From DATJOJ01 sp035507035 (GTDB lineage: Bacteria > Acidobacteriota > Terriglobia > Terriglobales > Acidobacteriaceae): 64,000 bases of DNA. The position numbers were made by a program, and so were the translations under genes. Under the pieces are notes generated by a model. The model made no database searches, was not told where the DNA came from, and saw only the letters and a program-made list of their open reading frames with translations. Positions within the stretch are counted from its first letter, which is position 1. Each line of letters starts with the position of its first letter. The stretch covers positions 62,001-126,000 of the forward strand of contig DATJOJ010000042.1 in the NCBI GenBank assembly GCA_035507035.1. The letters run 5' to 3'. Of this stretch, positions 47,056-54,845 are shown one piece after another.

Positions 47056-47976
47056 TTAGTCTGCCGCGGCGGAAGGCGAGGTGGCCGCAGCCAAATCCAG
47101 AGTGGTGAATTGAGGAACCACCGCCGGGGTTGGCGGCAATTTCTCCAGGCGCACACGATAAACGTGTCGCGCCAGGCCGAGCTTCTGAAGCAACCAAATG
47201 CCGTACCAGTTCATATCAAATTCGTACCATGCCAAGCCGTGACGGGCCGAAACCGGATGGGCATGGTGATTATTGTGCCAGCCCTCGCCCCAGGTAAACA
47301 GACTCCCCACTACCCAGTTGTTGGTAGAAAGGTCTCGTGTAGCAAAGCGGCGCGATCCCCAAGTGTGCGTGACCGAGTTCACCATCCACGTCGCATGCAG
47401 GCCGAGAGTCGTACGCAGGAAAATTCCCCACATCAGAAACGGCAGGCCCCCGACGGCTAACAGCGCCAGCCCCAGAACGATCATCGGAACATAGTGATAC
47501 TTCGTGATCCAAACGTGAAATTTGTCCTTCGCCAGATCTGGGACGTATCGTGCCAGCGTGGTCGTGTCGTGATGCATCGACTTGCCGGTGAGAATCCAGC
47601 CCATGTGCGCCCACCACTTACCATCGACGGGCGAATGAGGATCGCCGTCCTGGTCAGAAAACTGATGGTGAATGCGGTGCGTCGCAACCCAGAAAATCGG
47701 TCCCCCTTCGAGGGCGGTAGTCGCGCACAGCGTCAGAAAATACTCCAGCCATTTGGGCACGCGGTAGCCGCGATGCGTGAGCAACCGGTGATAACCCATG
47801 CCAATACCGAGACTGCCCGAGATCCACCATAAGAAGCAGGCGACAAAAAGGGCCTTCCAAGTGAAGAAAAACAAGGCTGCGATAGCGCCCAAATGGAACG
47901 CCACCATGAAGATTGTGGTGATCCAGTTGATTTCATTAGCGGCAGCGGCTTTTCGGTTGAGGGCTTGAATTTCCAT
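47056..47976 (-). CDS. Acyl-CoA/fatty-acid desaturase
   Basis: A 306-residue integral membrane di-iron desaturase of the stearoyl-CoA delta-9 type, adding a double bond to membrane acyl chains. The three histidine boxes are HRLLTHRG, HRIHHQFSD and HNNHHAHP. Four membrane segments surround them (WITTIFMVAFHLGAIAALFF is the first). Oxygen is a substrate, and the FNR-like genes are next door, but no operator was found in its own upstream region. Confidence 0.92.
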   Translation of the reverse strand: MEIQALNRKAAAANEINWITTIFMVAFHLGAIAALFFFTWKALFVACFLWWISGSLGIGMGYHRLLTHRGYRVPKWLEYFLTLCATTALEGGPIFWVATHRIHHQFSDQDGDPHSPVDGKWWAHMGWILTGKSMHHDTTTLARYVPDLAKDKFHVWITKYHYVPMIVLGLALLAVGGLPFLMWGIFLRTTLGLHATWMVNSVTHTWGSRRFATRDLSTNNWVVGSLFTWGEGWHNNHHAHPVSARHGLAWYEFDMNWYGIWLLQKLGLARHVYRVRLEKLPPTPAVVPQFTTLDLAAATSPSAAAD

Positions 47977-48128
47977 TTTGGCTGAGTTTCCCCGTTGCGA
48001 TCCTCGATTACCTTAGCAGGAGGCTAAAGCGTCGTTTGTAATACTTATGTAATAGAGACAGTTATGGATAGTTACCGGAGTACAGTGCACCGTCTGCCGG
48101 GCTGAGGCCGGTTACGATGATCTGAAAT

Positions 48129-49010
48129 CTAGGCTGCTGACGCCCCCTTCACTTCCACCCCCGCCCACTTCTCCAGCAGGGTTAGAGTCGCCGCATAGTC
48201 CAGGTTCTCGTGGCCGTCTTCCGTGGCCATATCGTAAATCTCTTCCACCATCTCGAGGCCGGGTAACTTCACTCGCGCTTCGCGAGCCGCTTCCCGCGCC
48301 AAAATGATGTCTTTCCGCATCAGCCGCAGCGGGAAGTTGGGGGAAAAATCGCGTCTCAAGACAAAAGGCGCCTTATATTCCACTACCCCAGACTTCACCA
48401 TCGACGCTTCGATTAGAGGTATCAAGGTCTGTGCATCCACCCCTAGTTTGGTGGCCAATGTCAGCGCTTCCGCAAACCCTTCATAGATCATGGCAATCTG
48501 CAGATTCATCACCAGTTTGGCAGCCTGGCCTTTTCCGGTCTCACCCATGCGGAAAAACTTCTTGCCCGTCGCGGCAAACAATGGCTTCAGTATTTCGATC
48601 GCCGACTCTTCTCCTCCCACGATAAAAATCAGCGTGCCATTTTCCGCACCCACTTTCGAACCCGTAACCGGAGCATCCACATACTGCGCGCCCTTGGCCT
48701 GTACACGCTCGGCAAACTTGCGAGTCGCAGTGGGCGAGATGGTGCTCGAATCCACGTATATCTGACCTTCGCTTAACGCTTCAACCACGCCCTGCGGACC
48801 CAACAACACACTTTCCACCGCGTTGGTATCCGAGACGCAAGTCCAGACCACCTCCGCACCTCTAGCCGCTTCGGCCGGCGAAGCAGCCATTCGCGCCCCC
48901 TCCACTTCTTTTGCCGTTCGATTCCAAACCGTGACCTCGTGCCCGGCTTTCACCAGGTTCGACGCCATCGGCCGTCCCATGATTCCCAATCCCAAGAAAG
49001 CAATTCGCAT
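48129..49010 (-). CDS. NAD(P)-dependent beta-hydroxyacid dehydrogenase
   Basis: A 293-residue enzyme of the 3-hydroxyisobutyrate dehydrogenase / glyoxylate-succinic semialdehyde reductase family. The dinucleotide motif is IAFLGLGIMGRPMASNLVKA. The substrate motif is VDAPVTGSKVGAENGTL, and the catalytic lysine lies in GKGQAAKLVMN. Fine substrate specificity is not decidable; the segment fits GLYR-type reductases. It is divergent from the metallo-hydrolase gene. Confidence 0.9.
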   Translation of the reverse strand: MRIAFLGLGIMGRPMASNLVKAGHEVTVWNRTAKEVEGARMAASPAEAARGAEVVWTCVSDTNAVESVLLGPQGVVEALSEGQIYVDSSTISPTATRKFAERVQAKGAQYVDAPVTGSKVGAENGTLIFIVGGEESAIEILKPLFAATGKKFFRMGETGKGQAAKLVMNLQIAMIYEGFAEALTLATKLGVDAQTLIPLIEASMVKSGVVEYKAPFVLRRDFSPNFPLRLMRKDIILAREAAREARVKLPGLEMVEEIYDMATEDGHENLDYAATLTLLEKWAGVEVKGASAA

Positions 49011-49075
49011 AAACGCTCCGCCTTACTGTAGTACCCCGAACAAGAATTAGAACCGACTGAGCCACAAGGGTCAAG

Positions 49076-49120
49076 CAATCGTTAGACGATTGTCTTAGAA
49101 TAAGTACAACTCAGCTTATT
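49076..49120. promoter_or_regulatory. Two inverted repeats in a divergent promoter region
   Basis: CAATCGT-TAG-ACGATTG (49076-49092) and AATAAG-N10-CTTATT (49099-49120) lie between the dehydrogenase and metallo-hydrolase genes. The first looks like an operator for a dimeric repressor. Neither regulator nor direction is known. Confidence 0.4.
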
Positions 49121-49221
49121 TTAGATTCATCGCACTAGAACATGATTTTCGTTCTGACCACGTTCGCTGGCTGAAGCGATATGGATTGGCAGGTAAGCCG
49201 AGAATAACTCGACAGATATAG

Positions 49222-50118
49222 ATGTTAGACGCAAGACTGAAAAATCCCGTCCTTCGCAAGCGCGCCCGAGCCTTTGGGCGCCTGGTTCGGCACTCGGCAG
49301 TCACTCCGCGTAGCGGAGAAACTCACAAACCTCAACTGGTTGCCAACGGAGAACTCGGCCTCACCTTCATCGGCCACGCCAGCTTTTTTGTTCAGATCGG
49401 CGGGCAAAACGTCATCCTCGATCCCAATTTTGCTCGCTGGCTTTTTGTGCTCAAACGCCTACGCAAGCCCGGCGTACAGCTTCGCGATTTGCCGCCCATC
49501 GACATTGTTTTGGTCACGCACGCGCACTTCGACCATCTGCATCGGCCATCGCTTCGTTCTATTGTGCATCATTCGCTTCGGCGCAATGGCAAAGCTCCCG
49601 TTATCGTGGTCCCGCACCGTGTGTTTGATCTCGTTTCCGACATCGGCTTCAGCGATGTCATTGAGCTTGACTGGTGGGAGAGCTATCGCGAACGTGGCCT
49701 GACCATCACCCATGTGCCCTCTCGTCATTGGGGCGCCCGCGTCATTAAGGATTCCTATCGCGGCTACGGTGGTTATGTGCTCCGCAGCGGCCAACATTCC
49801 ATCTACCACGCTGGCGACACCGCTTACTTTTCGGGATTTCGCGAGATCGGTCGCCGTCTCGCGCCCGAACTCGCGCTCCTGCCGATCGGCGCTTACAATC
49901 CGCCGTCTTTTCGTAATGTACACGCCGATCCGGCCGACGCAACCCGCGCTTTTCTCGATTTGAAATCCCGCTGGATGGTCCCCATGCACTACGGCACCTT
50001 TCGCCTCTCGCACGAGCCGATTGAGGAACCTTTGCAGCTTCTGGAGAAGGAAGCCCGGGCAGCAGGAATTGAAGATCGCGTGCGGGTCATGGAAGAGGGG
50101 ATCACACAGTTCTTCTAG
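49222..50118 (+). CDS. Metallo-beta-lactamase-fold hydrolase (NAPE-PLD/UlaG-like)
   Basis: A 298-residue cytosolic hydrolase. The metal motif is VTHAHFDHLH (HxHxDH); further ligands are the His in HVPSRHWG, the Asp in YHAGDTAYF and the His in PMHYGTF. The layout fits the group that includes NAPE-hydrolysing phospholipase D and UlaG-type lactonases. The natural substrate is unknown. A possible Zn/Mn or Fe pair cannot be told from sequence. Confidence 0.9.
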   Translation: MLDARLKNPVLRKRARAFGRLVRHSAVTPRSGETHKPQLVANGELGLTFIGHASFFVQIGGQNVILDPNFARWLFVLKRLRKPGVQLRDLPPIDIVLVTHAHFDHLHRPSLRSIVHHSLRRNGKAPVIVVPHRVFDLVSDIGFSDVIELDWWESYRERGLTITHVPSRHWGARVIKDSYRGYGGYVLRSGQHSIYHAGDTAYFSGFREIGRRLAPELALLPIGAYNPPSFRNVHADPADATRAFLDLKSRWMVPMHYGTFRLSHEPIEEPLQLLEKEARAAGIEDRVRVMEEGITQFF

Positions 50119-50199
50119 CGGATTGCGCCGATCGTCGGGATGCGATTCAGACAGCGCTTACGTTCCTTTATCGAGAACCACGTCCATTCAACGGGTAAA

Positions 50200-50892
50200 T
50201 CACCAAACGTGCGGAATAAGACGATACCGCACTTTCTCGCGATAGTCCTGGTATCCCTGCAGTTCGCGTGTCAACAGTTTCTCCTCCCCAAAGATGCGTA
50301 CAACCAGCAGCCCGACGAGTGCCAGACCTGCCAGCAGGCCGCAAACGGAGCCTAGTAACAGCGCGCCGCCAACGAACCACAGACTTGCTCCAAGATACAT
50401 GGGGTGGCGAACAAGCCCGTAGACGCCTGTGTCAACGACATGCTGCCCGCGCTCGCTCTGAATTCGCACCATTTGCGACGCATACGTGTTATCGGTGAAC
50501 GCGCGAAAGAACGGGAAGCTGCCGCCCACGAGCAGGCCCCCTCCGCAGACTTCGCACCACCGCGGTAGACGAGGTGTCCATCCGAAGCGTACATCCAACG
50601 CCGGCAGCACCAGCAATGCGAGGAAACATACTTTTATCCCGATGAGGATGGCTAGGTCGGCGCCCGATTCACCGCCGGTGCCGGGCATACGCATGCGCTC
50701 GGCCAGTAGCGCAGGGTCCCTGAAGCAAAGCCACAGGAGAAGCGCAGCAACGAACGATACCCACCAGACACCGAAGATCCAGCCCTCGACCCACCGCCAA
50801 TCGCCCGACAGCCCTATCATGAGCGTCGCTAACCCTAGAATCCCAAGTGAGCCAGCTGCCAAGGTGATCCCGGTGATGGTCTTGGAGCGCAT
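50200..50892 (-). CDS. Isoprenylcysteine carboxyl methyltransferase-like membrane protein
   Basis: A 230-residue membrane protein with five hydrophobic segments. The C-terminal region has the PEMT/ICMT-family pattern GVYGLVRHPMYLGASLWFVG and RIFGEEKLLTRELQGYQDY, ending with basic residues. Such proteins bind SAM at the membrane; the substrate of bacterial members is usually unknown. It is convergent with the metallo-hydrolase gene. Confidence 0.88.
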   Translation of the reverse strand: MRSKTITGITLAAGSLGILGLATLMIGLSGDWRWVEGWIFGVWWVSFVAALLLWLCFRDPALLAERMRMPGTGGESGADLAILIGIKVCFLALLVLPALDVRFGWTPRLPRWCEVCGGGLLVGGSFPFFRAFTDNTYASQMVRIQSERGQHVVDTGVYGLVRHPMYLGASLWFVGGALLLGSVCGLLAGLALVGLLVVRIFGEEKLLTRELQGYQDYREKVRYRLIPHVW

Positions 50893-51000
50893 TTGGAGTT
50901 GAAGCCAATAATTATTTTGCCGCGCGACTGAGCGGAAACGAAAGGAGGACAGTCACTAACTTGTGTGATAAAGAGGAGCGAAGACAATATGCCAAGACCT

Positions 51001-52323
51001 TCAATACGCAAGCAGAATTCTGAGGTCGCGGAGGTTATTCCCCGTGGGCCCGGTAATGATGGCGTCTTGCAATGCGTTGAAGAGAGGATATGCATTAAAG
51101 CTCTTGAGATGAAGGTCCGGATCGAGTCCTCCTGTGTGGGCTCGTGCAACCGTCATTCCATCCGCGATCGCCCCTGCCGCTGAGCTATTTCCGTCAATTC
51201 CATCGGTCCCAGCGCTCAGCACCGTGATATTTTCGCCCGCGATTTTTAGAGCGCAGGCCAGAGCAAACTGCTGATTGCGCCCACCCACTCCGCCATTCGT
51301 GACCTTAACCGTTACTTCCCCTCCAGAAATCAGGCAAACTCGTTCGTGCTGTTTTCCGAGCGCGCGAAGGTTGGCAAGGAGATAGTCCGCAGCGCGCTGG
51401 TAATCCCAATCATCGCAACTGCAATCGATATCGACGAAGAAGTTCTTCTCCGCCGCCTCTTTCACTGCCCGTAGCAACGAAGCATTCGACGAAACTGTCC
51501 ACCATCGGCTGCGCTGGAAAGCCGGGTCGTCGGACTTCGGCGTCTCCTCTAAACCACGGCGCCGAAAAATATCCCGGACTGAATCTGAAAACTGCTCTCG
51601 CAGGGCGTAGTCAGCAACGATTCGATAGCAATCTTCTGTTGTCGTGGAATCGGGCATCGTAGGGCCGGAAGCAAGCGCATCCGGCGTATTGTCGGGAACG
51701 TCAGAAACTAAAATTGACACTTGCTGCGCTCCCTGCGCGGCTTGCGCCATTCGCCCGCCCTTGATCGCCGAAAGGTGCTTGCGGATGGCATTGATCTCGG
51801 CGATCGGCGCGCCGGATAAAACCAACGCCTGGTAAGTTGCAATCAAATCCTGCAAAGAAATCTCATCATCGATTGGCTTCTCCGCAATCGAAGACCCTCC
51901 GCCGCTGATCATGTAAAGCACTAGCGAGGCTGTATTCAGGTTTTGCAGTGATTTCAGGATGGCCTCAGCACCGCGCACTGATTCCTCATTCGGCGTGGGA
52001 TGCCCGCCATGAAAATAGCGGAATCCGCGGACTTGATAAGCAGGAAGAACCGAGCTGGCCACGATGCCTTCAAAGCGATCTCCAGCCTGTGCTCTTAATG
52101 CCTCTACCATCGTGTGCGCGGCTTTTCCGATGGAAACGACGAAGATGCGGCCGTAGGAATCCAGAGGGTAGAGGTCTTCGCAGATGCGTAGCACGCCCCG
52201 TTCGCAAGCGATCTGTCTCTGAAAAGCCCGGCTGATGCTGCATTCAGCCAGACCTTCGTCAAATAACCGTCGCACCGTCGCTCCCATCTCGTGCGCCAGC
52301 CTTTCACGATCCGCCAAAGACAT
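51001..52323 (-). CDS. Glycerate 2-kinase (MOFRL family)
   Basis: A 440-residue kinase of the GckA/TtuD family that makes 2-phosphoglycerate from D-glycerate. The N-terminal DUF4147 domain has IFVVSIGKAAHTMVEAL and YMISGGGSSIAEKP. The C-terminal MOFRL domain has ISGGEVTVKVTNGGVGGRNQ and VLSAGTDGIDGNSSAAGAI. All expected motifs are present. It follows the hydrolase gene on the same strand, 18 bp apart. Confidence 0.92.
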   Translation of the reverse strand: MSLADRERLAHEMGATVRRLFDEGLAECSISRAFQRQIACERGVLRICEDLYPLDSYGRIFVVSIGKAAHTMVEALRAQAGDRFEGIVASSVLPAYQVRGFRYFHGGHPTPNEESVRGAEAILKSLQNLNTASLVLYMISGGGSSIAEKPIDDEISLQDLIATYQALVLSGAPIAEINAIRKHLSAIKGGRMAQAAQGAQQVSILVSDVPDNTPDALASGPTMPDSTTTEDCYRIVADYALREQFSDSVRDIFRRRGLEETPKSDDPAFQRSRWWTVSSNASLLRAVKEAAEKNFFVDIDCSCDDWDYQRAADYLLANLRALGKQHERVCLISGGEVTVKVTNGGVGGRNQQFALACALKIAGENITVLSAGTDGIDGNSSAAGAIADGMTVARAHTGGLDPDLHLKSFNAYPLFNALQDAIITGPTGNNLRDLRILLAY

Positions 52324-52341
52324 GGGCAGGATTATAGAAGG

Positions 52342-52992
52342 TCAGTTTGGAATGGTCTCGCGAACCCAGGCCTCGATCGTCTCGCGCAGCTCTCGCAAGC
52401 GTCCTTCGAAAAAATGATCTGCGCCTTCGATGAACACTAACTTCTTCGGCTCAGGCACCGCGTCGATGACCTCTTGCAGCCGGCTTCGCGGGCTGAACTG
52501 ATCGCGTGCGCCGCTGATAAATAACTTGGGCTTGGCACAGGCGGGAAGAAATTCAAGGTTGTAGCTGCGCTCATCCGCAGGAACGACCGGAATTCCCAAC
52601 CCAATCGCGGCTTGCACCCGCGGATCCGAGCAACCTACTTGCAAACCCACAGCCGCCCCGAAGGAAAAACCCGCAAGAATCACGGGGAGACGAAATTCCC
52701 GATCCAGCCACTCGATGCAGGTTTGTACGTCGGCGATCTCGCCAATACCATTGTCGTGCTCACCATGGCTCAGTCCGGCGCCGCGAAAATTGAAGCGCAG
52801 CACCGGATAACCAAAGCTGTTCAGTGCCTTCATCGTATGAAAGACGACCTTGTTGTGTAGTGTGCCTCCGTACAGGGGATGCGGGTGGCAGACCAGGGCG
52901 GCATGAGTGGCCACCGCTGATCCTGCGTTGAGCAAGGCTTCGAGACGTCCCGCAGGGCCGTCGATGAAAAGCGAACGAATAGAGTTTTCCAT
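52342..52992 (-). CDS. Alpha/beta hydrolase
   Basis: A 216-residue cytosolic alpha/beta hydrolase of the COG2945 type. Strand motifs are ALVCHPHPLYGGTLHNKV and VLRFNFRGAGLSHGEHDNG. The nucleophile is the serine in GFSFG, the acid the Asp in SGARDQF, and the histidine lies in EGADHFFEGR. The substrate is unknown. It precedes the glycerate kinase in the same direction and diverges from the M20 peptidase gene. Confidence 0.9.
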   Translation of the reverse strand: MENSIRSLFIDGPAGRLEALLNAGSAVATHAALVCHPHPLYGGTLHNKVVFHTMKALNSFGYPVLRFNFRGAGLSHGEHDNGIGEIADVQTCIEWLDREFRLPVILAGFSFGAAVGLQVGCSDPRVQAAIGLGIPVVPADERSYNLEFLPACAKPKLFISGARDQFSPRSRLQEVIDAVPEPKKLVFIEGADHFFEGRLRELRETIEAWVRETIPN

Positions 52993-53080
52993 TTGCTTTC
53001 GGCTGATTTCACACTACCAGAACTCGGCAGCACTCCGTCCGGATAGGACGCCCGCGCCGCCATCGGTTATTCTTCTTGCC

Positions 53081-54094
53081 ATGGATGTCGTCGCATTGAC
53101 GCGTCAGCTCGTGGACGTCGAATCGATCACAGGAAACGAGGCTCCTGTAGCGGACGTTCTGCACCGTGAGCTTTCTCGCCTCGGGTATCGCGCGGAGAAA
53201 ATGGCGGTGGAGGGCGATCGCTGCAACGTGTGGGCGACGTCGCCGCAGCAGCCTTATCCGGAAATCGTTTTTTCCACGCACATGGACACGGTTCCACCGT
53301 TCATTCCCTCCTCTGAGGATGCGACTCGCGTTTACGGCCGGGGTTCCTGCGATGCCAAGGGAATCATCGCCGCCCAGATCGCCGCCGCAGAACGTTTGCG
53401 ACAGGAAGGCACTTATGTAGGATTGCTTTTTCTCGTGGGCGAAGAAAAGGACAGCTTGGGCGCAAAGATTGCCAACCAGCAATCGCCCGGATGCAAATTT
53501 CTGGTGAATGGGGAGCCCACGGAGAATCACGTGGCGATTGCCTCGAAAGGAACGCTTCGCGTGGAGATCACTGCGCGTGGCCGCATGGCCCACTCGGCTT
53601 ATCCAGAGCTCGGTGAATCCGCGATTGACAAGCTATTGGAGGCATTGAACCGGTTGCGGGAAATCAAGTTGCCATCCACCGAAGGCATTGGCCCAACCAC
53701 CGTGAATATCGGCGTGATCGAAGGCGGCCGCGCGCCGAACGTCATTCCGGACTACGCAAAAGCCCATCTGCTTTACCGTCTGGTTGGGCCTTCCGACCAA
53801 TTGCGCGCCGAAATCCAGGCAAAAGTCACAGGCCTCGCGACGGCTGAGTTCGTTTTGGAGATTCCGTTTGTCCGCCTGCGCACATTGGATGGATTGCCAA
53901 CTATGCTCGCAGCATTTACTACCGACATTCCCTGGCTTGACAATTGGGGTGAACCGATTCTGGTTGGGCCAGGATCGATTCATGTGGCCCACACCGATCG
54001 CGAGTATGTCGAAAAGGAGCAACTCCAGGAGGCCGTAAATCTCTATTGCCACATTTCGAAGCAATTGATCCGACCGGCCCCGGCAAGCACGTAA
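53081..54094 (+). CDS. M20 family metallopeptidase (ArgE/DapE-like)
   Basis: A 337-residue zinc-dependent deacylase or peptidase. The first metal site is STHMDTVPP, the second GRGSCDAKG and the catalytic glutamate lies in LVGEEKDSLGA. The dimerisation domain (residues about 150-260) has GRMAHSAYPELGESAID. The final histidine is HVAHTDREYV, fitting ArgE/DapE/LysK-like enzymes. The start is ATG 53081, MDVVALTRQLVDVESITGNE; the longer open frame upstream is antisense to the hydrolase. Its stop codon lies inside the VapBC operator. Confidence 0.88.
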   Translation: MDVVALTRQLVDVESITGNEAPVADVLHRELSRLGYRAEKMAVEGDRCNVWATSPQQPYPEIVFSTHMDTVPPFIPSSEDATRVYGRGSCDAKGIIAAQIAAAERLRQEGTYVGLLFLVGEEKDSLGAKIANQQSPGCKFLVNGEPTENHVAIASKGTLRVEITARGRMAHSAYPELGESAIDKLLEALNRLREIKLPSTEGIGPTTVNIGVIEGGRAPNVIPDYAKAHLLYRLVGPSDQLRAEIQAKVTGLATAEFVLEIPFVRLRTLDGLPTMLAAFTTDIPWLDNWGEPILVGPGSIHVAHTDREYVEKEQLQEAVNLYCHISKQLIRPAPAST

Positions 54095-54125
54095 TATTGT
54101 GCTGCACGTAATTATGTGCTATATT
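54087..54125 (+). promoter_or_regulatory. Tandem palindromic operator and promoter of the toxin-antitoxin pair
   Basis: Two 16-bp inverted repeats, GCACGTAATATTGTGC (54087-54102) and GCACGTAATTATGTGC (54104-54119), lie 17 bp apart centre to centre. The first provides a -35-like TTGTGC (54097-54102). A -10 TATATT follows at 54120-54125 with a 17-bp spacer. This fits autorepression by the antitoxin. Confidence 0.75.
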
Positions 54126-54133
54126 AAACTATT

Positions 54134-54367
54134 ATGAAGACGAATGTTACACTCAAACTCGATGCCTCCCTATTACGAGAGATTCGAGTTCTAGCAGCCG
54201 AGCAAGGAACCTCCATCAGCGCGCTACTCGCTGCCCGTCTCCACGAAATTGTAAGTGAGCGGAAAAGCTACAACCAGGCGCGGCGCCGCGCACTTGCTCG
54301 TCTGGAACAAGGTTGGGATCTCGGCTGGACTCGCCCCTCAACGCGCGACCAACTGCACGAACGATGA
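54134..54367 (+). CDS. Antitoxin of a VapBC-type pair (ribbon-helix-helix)
   Basis: A 77-residue protein beginning MKTNVTLKLDASLLREIRVL, a ribbon-helix-helix-like opening followed by AAEQGTSISALLAARLHEIV. It should bind the palindromes upstream and neutralise the toxin. Its stop codon overlaps the toxin start (ATGA). The C-terminal tail (arginine- and tryptophan-containing) would wrap the toxin. Confidence 0.85.
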   Translation: MKTNVTLKLDASLLREIRVLAAEQGTSISALLAARLHEIVSERKSYNQARRRALARLEQGWDLGWTRPSTRDQLHER

Positions 54368-54786
54368 CGGAAAAGCAATTTGTCGACACGAACATTCTCG
54401 TCTACGCCCACAACCGCAGTTTGGGACGGAAGCACGAACACGCTCGCTCGTTGATTCGACAGCTGTGGGAAAACAATCAAGGTGCTTTGAGTACGCAAGT
54501 ATTGCAGGAGTTCTGCGTCGCTCTGAGGCGAAACGCAATTCATGCTCCTCCGGCAGATGAGCTATGGCAATTGATTCAGGACTATTGCAGCTGGGAAATT
54601 GTAGTCAATGATTCTGCGGCCGTTGTGCGAGCGCTTGAACTCGAGCAGAAATACAAAATTTCCTTTTGGGACGCCCTAATCGTGCAGGCAGCGGAGAACT
54701 GCGGCGCATCGGTTCTTTACTCCGAAGATCTTTCAGCCGGGCAAAGATACGGCTCGGTTGAAGTGGTCAATCCCTTTGAGGAATAG
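54364..54786 (+). CDS. PIN-domain toxin (VapC-type)
   Basis: A 140-residue PIN-domain ribonuclease. It begins MTEKQFVDTNILVYAHNRSL, where the first catalytic aspartate lies in VDTNIL. Further acidic residues are in LQEFCVAL, FWDALIVQAA and LYSEDLSAGQ. In the family these chelate Mg and cleave RNA. The ATG overlaps the antitoxin stop by 4 bp. The active-site pattern is complete, so the toxin is likely functional. Confidence 0.9.
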   Translation: MTEKQFVDTNILVYAHNRSLGRKHEHARSLIRQLWENNQGALSTQVLQEFCVALRRNAIHAPPADELWQLIQDYCSWEIVVNDSAAVVRALELEQKYKISFWDALIVQAAENCGASVLYSEDLSAGQRYGSVEVVNPFEE

Positions 54787-54845
54787 CCGCTCAAATTCGC
54801 CTCTGGAAGGTATGAAAGCCTCAGAACCATTACACTAGAAAAGTC

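Noticed and set aside
47369..47382. GTGACCGAGTTCAC, another GTGA-N6-TCAC match
   Set aside because: It lies inside the desaturase coding sequence, and one chance match per ~65 kb is expected.
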